From Microbacterium sp. SORGH_AS_0969 (GTDB lineage Bacteria; Actinomycetota; Actinomycetes; Actinomycetales; Microbacteriaceae): 64,000 nucleotides of DNA. A model generated the notes under the pieces. The model had not been told where the DNA came from. It did not search any database and was given only the letters and a program-made list of their open reading frames with translations. The stretch spans positions 806,001 to 870,000 of the forward strand of contig NZ_JAUTAG010000001.1 of the NCBI RefSeq assembly GCF_030818255.1, written 5' to 3'. The stretch's first letter is position 1; every line of letters starts with the position of its first letter. Both the position numbers and the translations under genes were made by a program. Shown here piece by piece: positions 31,389 through 40,749 of this stretch.

Positions 31389-34277
31389 ATGAGACGACGG
31401 CGCACAGCCCTCGCCTTGACCGCGACGACGAGCGTCGCGGCCGCCCTGCTCGTTCCCGCGACCGCAGCCTCCGCGGCCGACGAACAGCGCACCGTCACCG
31501 TCCACCTCGACCAGACCGTGCAGGAGGACTACCTCGGCGTCGGCGTCAACGTCATCCCGTGGAGCCTCCTCGAGGGCACCACGAAGTACGGCTACGACGA
31601 CGCCGACTGGGAGGTCGACGTCGAGCGCATCCACACCCTGCAGCCCAAGGTCGCCCGCATCTGGTTCCAGATCGACTGGATGGAGCTCGAGAAGGGCCAG
31701 TACGACTTCGAGAGCCCCGAGATGCTCGCGTTCTACCGCTACCTCGACGCGTTCAAGGACGCGGGCACCGAGGTCGAGCTGAACTTCGGATGGAAGGTCG
31801 GCGCGCGCGTCCACGACTGGTTCACCATCCCCGGAGCCCCCGACCCCTACATCTCGGCCCCGGCCGACCTGCCGGCCTACGGCGCCTCGGCATCCGCTTT
31901 GCTGCAGAACCTCTTCGACCGCGGCTACGACAACGTCGATCACCTCACGTTCTACAACGAGCCCAACGGCAGCTGGGACTTCTGGGCCCCGGGCGACGAG
32001 AAGGCGTACTACGCCGACATGGCTCGCGCGGTGAGCGACCGGCTCGCCGCCGACGGACTGCGCGACGACGTGCAGATCTGGGGCCCCGAAGAGGTCAACG
32101 CGGTGGCCTGGACGCAGTACATGGCCGAGAACGCCGGCGACGTCTTCGACCAGTACTCGTTCCACCTGTACGGCGAGTCGTACGACGCGATGGGGGATGC
32201 CATCGCCCAGCGCCGCGCCGTCATCGGCGATGCTCCGCTCAACCTCTCCGAGATGGGCTGGACCAACCCGGGCACCAGCGTCTGGGAAACCGGCTACGCG
32301 AACTACATCATCCGCAGCGCCAACGACGGCGTGCACTCCAACCTCATCTGGCAGCTCAACGGCGTCATGACGGGCGACCCCGCGGGCGACACGAACGGCT
32401 CCTACAACCTGTGGGACTCGCTCATCCTCGGTCTCGAGCCCACGGCCGCGTTCTCGGAGGCGGGCCCCCTCATGCGGTACGTGCCCGCGCACAGCACGGT
32501 GCTCGGCACGGAGGTGTCGGATGCCGATGTGCGCGCGACCGCGTTCCGCGCACCGGACGGCGAGCTCACCGTCCTCGTCGAGACGCAGTCGGGCTCGCCG
32601 AAGGACGTGCGCGTGCAGTTCGACGGCGGCGACGCGACCGCGGACTTCACCCGCATCGCCTACACGGATTCGATCGCGCAGCCCGGCGAGAACGCCCTGT
32701 TGCCGGCTTCGAGCGGAACCCTGACCCCGGATGCCAACGCCTTCACCGACTCGGAGATCGGCGACGAGCACACCTACGCCATCTACACGACGGCCCCCGC
32801 GGCCACGCAGGTCGAGATGACCCCCGTGCGCACCTCGGTCGCCGGCGGTACGCAGGTGCAGCTCGGGGCGAACGTCATCGACGGCACCGGCACGCCGACC
32901 TGGTCGGTGGTCGGAGACGACAACGGCACCATCGACGCGAACGGTCTGTTCACGGCCCCGTCCGTGACCACCGAGCGCACCGTCGCCGTGCGGGCCACGC
33001 TTCCCGACGGGGAGTACGGCGTCGCGCAGGTCGAGGTCACCCCGGCCAGTACGGCCGGTGTCACCGACGCTCCGGTGTTCAGTCTTGAGCGAGGCGTCTA
33101 CGACTCGATCGAGGCCGTGACGATCACGAGCGCCACCCCCGACGCGCAGATCTTCTACACGACGGACGGCAGCGAGCCCGCGGCATCCTCCACCCCGTAC
33201 ACCGGGCAGATCTTCCTCGAGCCACTCAAGACGACCTACCTGCGCGCCGTCGCGGTGGCACCCGGGGCGGACGCATCGGGAGTCACGTCACGCCTGTACA
33301 AGGTGAGGGACGTGCAGAACGCGCCCGACGGGTACACCTTCTGCCAGTACGCGGACGGCGGCGAGTGCGCCTTCGACGGGGAGGCGAACGTCGCGTTCGG
33401 GTCGGACGGGCTCTTGGTCTTCGGCACGTTCACCGACGGCGTGGACTGCGCGGTCGCCTCCTTCGGCTCGAACCCGAACCCGGGCGGCGACAACCGCTGC
33501 TTCGTCAACCCGGACGTGTCGGAGGAGCCGCCGCTGGTGAGCATCCTCAACGCCGGGTTCGAGCGCCCCGCGACCGGCGGGACGGCGAACGGTCCGATGG
33601 TGAACGGCTGGACCTTCAGCGCTCGCGCCGGCATCCAGCACAACAACAGCGTGTTCGTTCCCGCCTCGCCCGCCCCGCAGGGCGAGCGGACGGCGTACTT
33701 GAAGAGCGACTCGGGGCTGGCCAGCCGCATCGACCAGACCGTGGTCTTCCCAGCCGGCACCTACGCGATCACGTTCGCCGCGGCGAACCGCGTCGGCTTC
33801 GGCGGCCAGCAGGAGTTCGACGTCGAGGTCGACGGGCAGAAGCTCGGTCACTACGTGCCGGTCGGCGGCGAGTACCAGTACTACGAGACGGCGCCCTTCA
33901 CGGTGACGCAGGGCGAGCACACCATCTCGTTCGTGGCGACCACGACCGAGGGCGACAACACGGGATTCGTCGACGACATCCGCGTGGTCGCTGCCGGCGA
34001 CGCGGACACCACGGCCCCGACAGTCACGGTGAAGGAGGGCGCGGAGTTCACCCAGGGCGACGCCGACGCCTACGACAAGGTGAGCTTCAAGCTCTACGAC
34101 GCCGGCAAGATCGACCGCGCGGTCATCAACGGCATGGTGAAGGATCTGACCGACAACACCTGGTCCGACGTCAACTTCGTCGCCCCGGGCGTCTTCGGTG
34201 CGGTCTCGGGCGAGAACACGCTCGTGGTGTACGACGTCGCCGGGAACAGCACGACGGTGACGTTCACGCTGCGCTGA
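31389..34277 (+). CDS. Secreted multidomain glycoside hydrolase (clan GH-A type)
   Basis: A 962-residue exported enzyme. The signal peptide is about 1-32 (RRRRT, hydrophobic core, ASAADEQ). A TIM barrel (about 35-380) has GVGVNVIPWS, the likely acid/base Glu in FYNEPNGSW (about 191) and nucleophile Glu in LSEMGW (about 287), spaced as in clan GH-A. An Ig-like region follows, then a chitobiase C-terminal-like domain (about 560-640, FYTTDGSEPAASSTPY). A galactose-binding-like beta domain (about 720-875, NAGFERP) and a terminal beta domain complete it. I see no cell-wall anchor. Two operator dyads precede it and a hairpin follows. It probably begins attack on the target polysaccharide outside the cell. 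The exact GH family is unclear to me. Confidence 0.85.
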   Translation: MRRRRTALALTATTSVAAALLVPATAASAADEQRTVTVHLDQTVQEDYLGVGVNVIPWSLLEGTTKYGYDDADWEVDVERIHTLQPKVARIWFQIDWMELEKGQYDFESPEMLAFYRYLDAFKDAGTEVELNFGWKVGARVHDWFTIPGAPDPYISAPADLPAYGASASALLQNLFDRGYDNVDHLTFYNEPNGSWDFWAPGDEKAYYADMARAVSDRLAADGLRDDVQIWGPEEVNAVAWTQYMAENAGDVFDQYSFHLYGESYDAMGDAIAQRRAVIGDAPLNLSEMGWTNPGTSVWETGYANYIIRSANDGVHSNLIWQLNGVMTGDPAGDTNGSYNLWDSLILGLEPTAAFSEAGPLMRYVPAHSTVLGTEVSDADVRATAFRAPDGELTVLVETQSGSPKDVRVQFDGGDATADFTRIAYTDSIAQPGENALLPASSGTLTPDANAFTDSEIGDEHTYAIYTTAPAATQVEMTPVRTSVAGGTQVQLGANVIDGTGTPTWSVVGDDNGTIDANGLFTAPSVTTERTVAVRATLPDGEYGVAQVEVTPASTAGVTDAPVFSLERGVYDSIEAVTITSATPDAQIFYTTDGSEPAASSTPYTGQIFLEPLKTTYLRAVAVAPGADASGVTSRLYKVRDVQNAPDGYTFCQYADGGECAFDGEANVAFGSDGLLVFGTFTDGVDCAVASFGSNPNPGGDNRCFVNPDVSEEPPLVSILNAGFERPATGGTANGPMVNGWTFSARAGIQHNNSVFVPASPAPQGERTAYLKSDSGLASRIDQTVVFPAGTYAITFAAANRVGFGGQQEFDVEVDGQKLGHYVPVGGEYQYYETAPFTVTQGEHTISFVATTTEGDNTGFVDDIRVVAAGDADTTAPTVTVKEGAEFTQGDADAYDKVSFKLYDAGKIDRAVINGMVKDLTDNTWSDVNFVAPGVFGAVSGENTLVVYDVAGNSTTVTFTLR

Positions 34278-34286
34278 CGCTCACGC

Positions 34287-34322
34287 GAGGCCCGTCTCGC
34301 CCTTCGGGGCGGGGCGGGCCTC
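34287..34322 (+). terminator. Terminator of the secreted glycosidase gene
   Basis: GAGGCCCG-T-CTCGCCC, loop TTCG, then GGGCGGGG-CGGGCCTC forms a strong stem beginning 9 bases past the stop. The TTCG loop is a stable tetraloop, and TCTTCG follows. Confidence 0.75.
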
Positions 34323-34388
34323 TTCGCGCATGGGCGTCGGGGGTCGCCGCGGTCCGGCTCCGGTCGATCGCGGCGGCCCCGTGTCACG

Positions 34389-34459
34389 AGAACAGGCGAT
34401 GCACCCGGAACAGGACGGCATCCTCCTGATCGTCCTGTTCTCGGCGCATCGCCTGTTCT
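34389..34459. repeat. Long hairpin, GAACAG family copy 2
   Basis: Arms AGAACAGGCGATGC...GGAACAGGACG and CGTCCTGTTCTC...GCATCGCCTGTTCT pair over 29 bases with a few mismatches and a 13-base loop. It lies between the convergent ends of the glycosidase and acyl-CoA oxidase genes and can stop transcription from both sides. It is related to 5882-5950. Confidence 0.6.
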
Positions 34460-34524
34460 GATGCCGCCCGCGCGGGCGACGAGCGCGCGGGCGGCAGTCC
34501 CCCACGGCCGCCGCCCGCGCGCGC

Positions 34525-36627
34525 TTACTTGGCCGGCTTCTTCTCCGGGACCGGCGCGTTGCCCGAGGCGCGCAGTTCGGCGTAGTACGCCGCGGCCTCG
34601 TTCTGGCGATCGTCCTCGACACCCGTCGCGATCGAGGCACGCACGTGCTCGGGGCCGTAGCCGAAGGCATCCACGAGATCCTGCGCGTGCGGCCGGAGGC
34701 GCGCACACAGCCGATCGATGTAGCTCGAGACCGCCGCCGCACGCTGGGTCGACAGACGCCCGTTGATGAGGTGCCACGCGAGGTGCTTCTCGATGAGCTG
34801 CAGGCCGAACAGATCGCGCAGCCACGTCATCACCTGCAGGGTGCCGCGGTCTTCGATGCGGTTGATCGCGTCGGTGAACGCTTCCCACTGCAGCAACTCG
34901 CCATGGGCTCGAGCCGCCTCGATCAGCTCGGCCTGGTTCGCGTTGAACAGCGCCGCCGCGTCCTCGCGGGAGAGCTTGGATGCCGGACGCAGGCGCCCCG
35001 CGATGTCGGCGATCATCTGCTGGACGCGACCCGCCAGCAGCTCGTGCTGCTGATCGGCGCGGAGTCCCCGCTCGACCGAGCGCGCCGTGGACCCGAGGTC
35101 GGTGACGGCCTGCCCGAGCTGACGCAGCCCCGCTCCGTGAAAGAGCTTGCCCGCGGTCTGCCCGACGGCGAACGCGGCGAGCTGCTTGGCATCCTTGCCC
35201 TTGAACTGGCGGGCGTAGTCGGCGAGCAGGCGCTTGCCGACGAGCTGCAGCAGGATGTTGTTGTCGCCCTCGAAGGTCACGAAGATGTCGAGGTCGGCGC
35301 GCAGCCCCACGAGACGGTTCTCGAAGAGGAAGCCCTGACCACCGCATGCCTCGCGCGCTTCCTGCAGGGTGTCGAGCGCGTGCCAGGTCGACAGGGGCTT
35401 GAGGGCCGCCGCCAGGGTCTCGAGGTCTTCGCGGTCGGCGTCCGTGTCGAGCGCGCCACTGAAGACGCCGTCGAACTTCTGCAGGAACTCGTCGTGCGCG
35501 AAGATCTCGGCGTACGTGGTCGCCAGGCGCGGCAGCAGGCGGCGCTGGTGCTTGCCGTAGTCGAGCAGGGTGACCTCGGGCGTGCCGCTTCCCGAATCGA
35601 ACTGGCGACGCTGGTTGCCGTAGGTGATCGCGATGATGAGGCCGATCGCCGAAGCCCACGCGGCTGCACCGTCGAGCGAGACGCGGCCCTGCACGAGGGT
35701 GCCGAGCATCGTGAAGAACCGCCGACCGGGGCTGGCGATGTCGCTCGAGTAGGCGCCGTCGGGGGCGACGTCGCCGTAGCGGTTCAGGAGGTTCGTGCGC
35801 GGGATACGCACCTGGTCGAAGTGCAGACGTCCGTTGTCGATGCCGTTCAGACCGCCCTTGAGCCCGTCGTCCTCGCCGCCGATGCCGGGGAGGAAGTTGC
35901 CCTCTTCGTCGCGCAGGGGCACGTAGAAGCAGTGCACGCCGTGGTTGACCCCGTTGGTGATGAGCTGGGCGAACACCGTGGCGGCCTTGCCGTGGAGCGC
36001 GGCGTTGCCGAGGTAGTCCTTCCAGGCGCCGCGGAAGGGCGTGTGGATGACGAACTCTTCGGTCTGGGGGTCGTACGTGGCCGTCGTGCCGATCGCGGCG
36101 ACGTCGGAACCGTGCCCGGTCTCAGTCATGGCGAAGGCACCGGGGATCTCGAGGCTCATGATGCCGGGAAGCCACTTCTCGTGGTGCTCGGCGGTGCCGA
36201 GCTGCAGCACCGCGGAGCCGAAGAGCCCCCACTGCACGCCCGACTTGATCTGCAGGCTCGGGTCGGCAGCGACCAGCTCCTCGAAGCCGGCGATGTTCGC
36301 GCCGTTGTTCTCCTCGCCACCGAAACGCTTCGGGAAGGCGCGGTGCACGGCGTTGTTCTGCACGAGCAGGTGCAACTGGCTCAGGGTGCGCTCGCGGTGC
36401 GCGTCCATCCCCAGGCTGTCGTCGCGCCACAGCGCGGGGTCCTTGAGCATCTCGCGCGCCTGGCGGCGGGTGTCGCCCCACGTGCCGAGGAGCAGGTCGG
36501 TGACCCGATCGATGTCGATGCGCGCCTCAGCGGCTTCGGCGGCGGAGTGCGGAGCGGACGGGGCACCCCCGACGGGCGTGCGCGTGCTCGTGGCGGGCGT
36601 GGTGGGACGGACGGCGGCGTCGGTCAT
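34525..36627 (-). CDS. Acyl-CoA oxidase/dehydrogenase (ACOX-like)
   Basis: A 700-residue flavoprotein, the length of acyl-CoA oxidases rather than of the 380-residue dehydrogenases. Visible motifs include FGGEENNGANIAGFEELV, the flavin-binding MTETGHGSDVAAIGTTA, PFRGAWKDYLGNAA, EACGGQGFLFENRL (the conserved Gly-Gly region) and FEGDNNILLQLV. The family oxidises acyl-CoA to enoyl-CoA with FAD, passing electrons to oxygen or another acceptor, in the cytosol. The ATG at 36627 is chosen because the family begins soon after; more upstream frame is repeat-derived. It is monocistronic. The C-terminus VPEKKPAK is a lysine tail. Confidence 0.92.
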   Translation of the reverse strand: MTDAAVRPTTPATSTRTPVGGAPSAPHSAAEAAEARIDIDRVTDLLLGTWGDTRRQAREMLKDPALWRDDSLGMDAHRERTLSQLHLLVQNNAVHRAFPKRFGGEENNGANIAGFEELVAADPSLQIKSGVQWGLFGSAVLQLGTAEHHEKWLPGIMSLEIPGAFAMTETGHGSDVAAIGTTATYDPQTEEFVIHTPFRGAWKDYLGNAALHGKAATVFAQLITNGVNHGVHCFYVPLRDEEGNFLPGIGGEDDGLKGGLNGIDNGRLHFDQVRIPRTNLLNRYGDVAPDGAYSSDIASPGRRFFTMLGTLVQGRVSLDGAAAWASAIGLIIAITYGNQRRQFDSGSGTPEVTLLDYGKHQRRLLPRLATTYAEIFAHDEFLQKFDGVFSGALDTDADREDLETLAAALKPLSTWHALDTLQEAREACGGQGFLFENRLVGLRADLDIFVTFEGDNNILLQLVGKRLLADYARQFKGKDAKQLAAFAVGQTAGKLFHGAGLRQLGQAVTDLGSTARSVERGLRADQQHELLAGRVQQMIADIAGRLRPASKLSREDAAALFNANQAELIEAARAHGELLQWEAFTDAINRIEDRGTLQVMTWLRDLFGLQLIEKHLAWHLINGRLSTQRAAAVSSYIDRLCARLRPHAQDLVDAFGYGPEHVRASIATGVEDDRQNEAAAYYAELRASGNAPVPEKKPAK

Positions 36628-36800
36628 TTCGGCACCTTTCGACGTTGCAAAGGGATGCCACCACGGTAGGAGTCCCACAACGTACCGGCAAACGGTGTGT
36701 GCGGTGTCGACAATGCCGCCCGGCGACGGGCGGCGGGGTCGTTGTGGGGGGTCAACATTCCCGTGCAGGGGCTGTGGGCCGGGCGCGGCGCGAACGCCCG

Positions 36801-37193
36801 GTGGCTTCGACAGGCTCAGCCACCTCCCGTCGGACCACCCCACGACAAGGTCCCTGAGCTCGTCGAAGGGACCGGAAACACCGCGGCACCGCGCGATCGC
36901 GCGGTGGCTTCGACAGGCTCAGCCACCTCCCGTCGGACCACCCCACGACAAGGTCCCCGAGCTCGTCGAAGGGACCGGAAACACCGCGGCACCGCGCGAT
37001 CGCGCGGTGGGCTTCGACAGGCTCAGCCACCTCCCGTCGGACCACCCCACGACAAGGTCCCCGAGCTCGTCGAAGGGACCGGAAACACCGCGGCACCGCG
37101 CGATCGCGCGGTGGCTTCGACAGGCTCAGCCACCTCCCGTCGGACCACCCCACGACAAGGTCCCCGAGCTCGTCGAAGGGACCGGAAACACCG
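36801..37193. repeat. Four tandem CTTCGACA...TGTCGAAG-type units, period 102-104 bases
   Basis: Units beginning GTGGCTTCGACAGGCTCAG start at about 36801, 36903, 37006 and 37110. Each runs through CCACCTCCCGTCGGACC to the inverted partner GAGCTCGTCGAAGGGACCGG, and a spacer with CACCGCGCGATCGCGCG joins the units. The copies are almost identical, so homogenisation is recent. They fill the gap 36628-37195 and end two bases before the RecQ stop. A second array of the same family lies at 46597-46880. Confidence 0.85.
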
Positions 37194-37195
37194 CG

Positions 37196-39229
37196 TCAGT
37201 TCGCGGCGACCACCGTCAGGATGCCGTCGCCGTACGCCTCGCGCTTCTTGGCGCCGATGCCGGTGATGCCGTCGAGGTCGCCGATCGACGCGGGGCGCGC
37301 AGCGGCGATGGCCCGGAGCGTGGCGTCGCCGAAGACGATGTACGCCGGAACGCCCTGTTCGCGGGCCTTCTCGGCGCGCCACGCGCGCAGGGCCTCGAAG
37401 AGGCCGCGGTCGTCGGGGGCCACGTCGTCGGCGCCCGAGGTCCGCGGGCGCGAGGAGCCCCCGCCGCTGCGACCCAGGACGTCGCGGCGGAGCGGCACCG
37501 GGGTCTCCCCGCGCAGCACGCCCGCCGACGCCTCGCTCAGCGCGAGGGTGCCGTAGTCGCCCTGTGCGACGATGATTCCCCGGGCGAGCAGCTGACGGAT
37601 GACACTTCGCCAGTCCTGATCGGAGAGGTCGGCGCCGAGCCCGTAGGTGCTGAGCCGATCGTGCCCCTGCTGGGAGATGCGCTCGGTCTTCGCGCCGCGG
37701 AGGATGTCGATCAGGTGCCCCGCTCCGAACGCCTGACCGCGCTCGCGCTGTAGGCGAACGATGGTCGACAGCAGCTTCTGCGCGGCGATCAGACCGTCCC
37801 ACGTGTCGGGCGGGGTGAGGCACGTGTCGCAGTTGCCGCACGGTTCGGACTTCTGCCCGAAGTAGTCGAGGAGGTTCTGGCGGCGGCATCCGACCGTCTC
37901 GCACAGGGCGAGCATGGCGTCGAGGTGCTGGCCGAGTCGCATCTTGTAGGAGCGATCGCCCGGTGACTGGTCGATCATGCGGCGCTGCTGCACCACGTCG
38001 CCGAGGCCGTAGGCCATCCACACGACCGAGGGGTCGCCGTCGCGGCCGGCGCGGCCGGTCTCTTGGTAGTAGCCCTCGACCGACTTGGGCAGGTCGATGT
38101 GGGCGACGAAGCGCACGTCGGGCTTGTCGATGCCCATGCCGAACGCGATCGTGGCGACCATGATCACCCCGTCTTCGCGCACGAACCGGGACTGGTTCGC
38201 GGCGCGCACGGAGGCGTCGAGACCCGCGTGATACGGCAGGGCGTCGAGCCCCTGCGTCGAGAGATAGGTCGCCGTCTGCTCGACGCTCTTGCGGCTCAGT
38301 GCGTAGACGATGCCCGCAGAGCCCTCGGGCTGACTCTTGATGAACTGCACGAGCTGGCGCCGGGGATCGACCTTGGCGTCGATGCGGTACTGGATGTTGG
38401 GCCGATCGAAGCTCGCGACGAAGCCGCGGGCGTCGCGCAGCCGCAGCCGTTCGACGATCTCTTGCGCGGTGGCCGGGGTCGCCGTGGCCGTGAGCGCCAT
38501 GCGCGGCACCCCGGGGAAGCGGTCGGCCAGATCGCCGAGCGCGAGGTAGTCGGGACGGAAGTCGTGACCCCACTGCGACACGCAGTGCGCTTCGTCGATC
38601 GCGATCACGCTCAGACGACCGCGCGAGAGCAACCCGAGCGTCTGAGCGCCGTTCAGTCGCTCGGGGGCGACGTAGAGCAGGTCGAGCTCGCCCGCGAGGT
38701 ACGCCTGCTCGACCGCCTGGCGCTCGGCCGGGGCCTGCGTCGAGTTGAGGTACCCCGCGCGCACGCCGTTGGCGATGAGCGCTTCGACCTGGTCGTGCAT
38801 GAGCGCGATCAGGGGGCTGACGACGAGTCCGGTGCCCGGCCGCACGAGCGCGGGCACCTGGTACGTGACGCTCTTGCCTCCGCCGGTGGGCATGAGCACG
38901 ACAGCGTCTCCCCCGTCGACGACGTGCTGCACGATGTCGGCCTGGTCGCCGCGGAAGGCGTCGTACCCGTAGACCTCGTGAAGGACCTCGCGCGGGTCGC
39001 GACCGGTGAAGTCGCGCACCGCCGGGAGTTCGCGCGCGGTGCCGGTCGCGGCCGCGGCGCGCGCGAAGGCGGAGGTGGGGTCGACGGGCGGCGGCGGAGC
39101 ATCGAGATCGTCGGGCGGGGCGAAGAGATCGGGGTCCCAGTCGACGTCGGCGTACGGGTCGTCGTACCCGCCGAACGGCTCGGGCGGCGCGTCGGCGTAG
39201 GGCTCGGGGGCGGCGCCGGAAGAAGTCAC
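37196..39229 (-). CDS. recQ: ATP-dependent DNA helicase RecQ
   Basis: A 677-residue RecQ. After an acidic Pro-rich N-terminal extension (about 1-60) come FRGDQADIVQHVV (motif 0), MPTGGGKSVTYQ (Walker A), IDEAHCVSQWGHDFRPDY (DEAH box plus aromatic loop) and YYQETGRAGRDG (motif VI). The RQC zinc ligands are C-RRQNLLDYFG...PCGNCDTC. A winged-helix part follows, and a C-terminal HRDC domain covers about 590-660 (LFEALRAWRAEKAREQG). RecQ unwinds recombination intermediates and stalled forks. The GTG at 39229 is the first start after the neighbouring gene region; the acidic extension makes the exact start less sure. Confidence 0.93.
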   Translation of the reverse strand: MTSSGAAPEPYADAPPEPFGGYDDPYADVDWDPDLFAPPDDLDAPPPPVDPTSAFARAAAATGTARELPAVRDFTGRDPREVLHEVYGYDAFRGDQADIVQHVVDGGDAVVLMPTGGGKSVTYQVPALVRPGTGLVVSPLIALMHDQVEALIANGVRAGYLNSTQAPAERQAVEQAYLAGELDLLYVAPERLNGAQTLGLLSRGRLSVIAIDEAHCVSQWGHDFRPDYLALGDLADRFPGVPRMALTATATPATAQEIVERLRLRDARGFVASFDRPNIQYRIDAKVDPRRQLVQFIKSQPEGSAGIVYALSRKSVEQTATYLSTQGLDALPYHAGLDASVRAANQSRFVREDGVIMVATIAFGMGIDKPDVRFVAHIDLPKSVEGYYQETGRAGRDGDPSVVWMAYGLGDVVQQRRMIDQSPGDRSYKMRLGQHLDAMLALCETVGCRRQNLLDYFGQKSEPCGNCDTCLTPPDTWDGLIAAQKLLSTIVRLQRERGQAFGAGHLIDILRGAKTERISQQGHDRLSTYGLGADLSDQDWRSVIRQLLARGIIVAQGDYGTLALSEASAGVLRGETPVPLRRDVLGRSGGGSSRPRTSGADDVAPDDRGLFEALRAWRAEKAREQGVPAYIVFGDATLRAIAAARPASIGDLDGITGIGAKKREAYGDGILTVVAAN

Positions 39230-39294
39230 CCGTCCACGGTAACCCGGGGCACCGACACCCGCGCGGGCCCGTCCGGGTATCTGTGGAGGGAGCC

Positions 39295-40749
39295 TCAGGA
39301 ATCCGGGGTGTGCAGACGTGCCAGGTAGCGTTCGACGCGGAACGGAACCCCCGCGCGATCGCTCAGCGACACCGCCACGATCACGGCGGTGGTCAACGGG
39401 ATCGTCCAGGCCGCAGGCTGAGCGAGGACGGCGCCCCAGCCCTCGGCATCCGGGATCATCCCTCCGGCCACGAACGCCGCGCCGCACGCGACCGCGCCCA
39501 CCACCATGCCCGCGACCGCGCCCCGCGCCGTCAGACGCGGCCACCAGACCCCGAGAAGGAGAACGGGCGAGAGCGTGGATGCCGCGAACACGAACACCGC
39601 GCCGACGCTCGACACGAGACCCTCGGGTTCGGTCAGCAACGCGACCGCGAGGGGCACCACCGTGCACAGCACCGCCGACAGACGGAACGAACGGACGCTG
39701 CCGCCGAACACGTCCTGGCTGACGACGCCCGCGAGCGAGACGACCAGACCCGACGAGGTCGCGAGGAAGGCGGCGAAGGCTCCCGCGACGATGAGCGCCG
39801 TGAGCAGCTCGCCCACCACGCCGGGGAGGAGGCGCGAAGGCAGCGCGAGGACGACCGTGTCGGCGAGACCGCGCACCGCCAGATCGGGTGCCACCACCCG
39901 CGCGATGAGTCCCATCGTCGACGACACGGCGTAGAACGCGCCGATGAGCACGATGACGACGACGGTCGTGCGTCGGGCCGACCCGCCGTTCGGGCTCGTG
40001 TAGAAGCGCACGAGCACGTGCGGGAGCCCGATCGTCCCGAGCAGGAGGGCGAGCAGCAGCGACACCGTCGCGTAGGTGTCGACGGCGCCGGGCCCGTAGT
40101 CGGCGGGGAAGATCGCGGCGGGGTCGAGGTCGCGCCCGCCCTGCGACAGCACGACGAGGAGGAAGACCGCGGGCACGAGCAGCGCGGTGAGCTTGAGCCA
40201 GTACTGGAACGCCTGCACGGCGGTGATCGCTCGCATGCCTCCCGCGGCGACGATCCCGGCGACGAGGGTGGCCACCACCACGGCACCGGTCCACCGGGGC
40301 ACGTCGGCCACGACGCCGAGGGCGAGGCTCGCCCCGTGCAGCTGCGGCACGATGTACAACCAGCCGATCATCAGCACGACGACACTCGTGATCCGCCGGG
40401 CCGCGCGCGACTCGAGCCGCGCCTCGACGAAGTCGGGGATCGTGTACGCGCCGCTGCGCCGGAGCGGCGCGGCGACGAAGAGGAGGACGAGCAGATATCC
40501 GGCCGCGTACCCGATCGGGAACCAGAACCCCTCGGAGCCCGAGAGCAGCACGAGGCCCGCGAGCCCCAGGAACGTCCCGGCCGAGAGATACTCGCCGCTG
40601 ATCGCCGAGGCGTTCCACACGCTCCCGACGCTGTGCGAGGCGACGAAGAAGTCACCCGTCGTGCGCGACAGGCGCACGCCCGAGAAGCCCAGCACCGCGG
40701 TGACGGCGATCAGCAGCCCCACCGCGGCGAGATCGAACACCGGGTTCAC
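39295..40749 (-). CDS. Sodium:solute symporter family transporter (MctC/ActP-like)
   Basis: A 484-residue membrane protein with about 13 helices and SSS-family words: TGDFFVASHSVGSVWNASAISGEYLSA, GFWFPIGYAAGY, RRSGAYTIPDFVEAR and GTIGLPHVLVRFYTS. These resemble the acetate/pyruvate/propionate branch (ActP, MctC). The GTG at 40749 overlaps the stop of a small two-helix protein by four bases, the same pairing as ActP with YjcH or MctC with MctB. Monocarboxylate uptake driven by Na+ or H+ is the inferred role, supported by the nearby LytS/LytTR and CstA genes. Confidence 0.88.
   Translation of the reverse strand: MNPVFDLAAVGLLIAVTAVLGFSGVRLSRTTGDFFVASHSVGSVWNASAISGEYLSAGTFLGLAGLVLLSGSEGFWFPIGYAAGYLLVLLFVAAPLRRSGAYTIPDFVEARLESRAARRITSVVVLMIGWLYIVPQLHGASLALGVVADVPRWTGAVVVATLVAGIVAAGGMRAITAVQAFQYWLKLTALLVPAVFLLVVLSQGGRDLDPAAIFPADYGPGAVDTYATVSLLLALLLGTIGLPHVLVRFYTSPNGGSARRTTVVVIVLIGAFYAVSSTMGLIARVVAPDLAVRGLADTVVLALPSRLLPGVVGELLTALIVAGAFAAFLATSSGLVVSLAGVVSQDVFGGSVRSFRLSAVLCTVVPLAVALLTEPEGLVSSVGAVFVFAASTLSPVLLLGVWWPRLTARGAVAGMVVGAVACGAAFVAGGMIPDAEGWGAVLAQPAAWTIPLTTAVIVAVSLSDRAGVPFRVERYLARLHTPDS

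Noticed and set aside
36801..37193. Possible CRISPR array (regular repeats of about 102 bases)
   Set aside because: Whole units repeat with hardly any unique spacers, the conserved parts are inverted ends of one palindrome, and there are no cas genes in the window. The same holds for the 72-bp array at 46597-46880.
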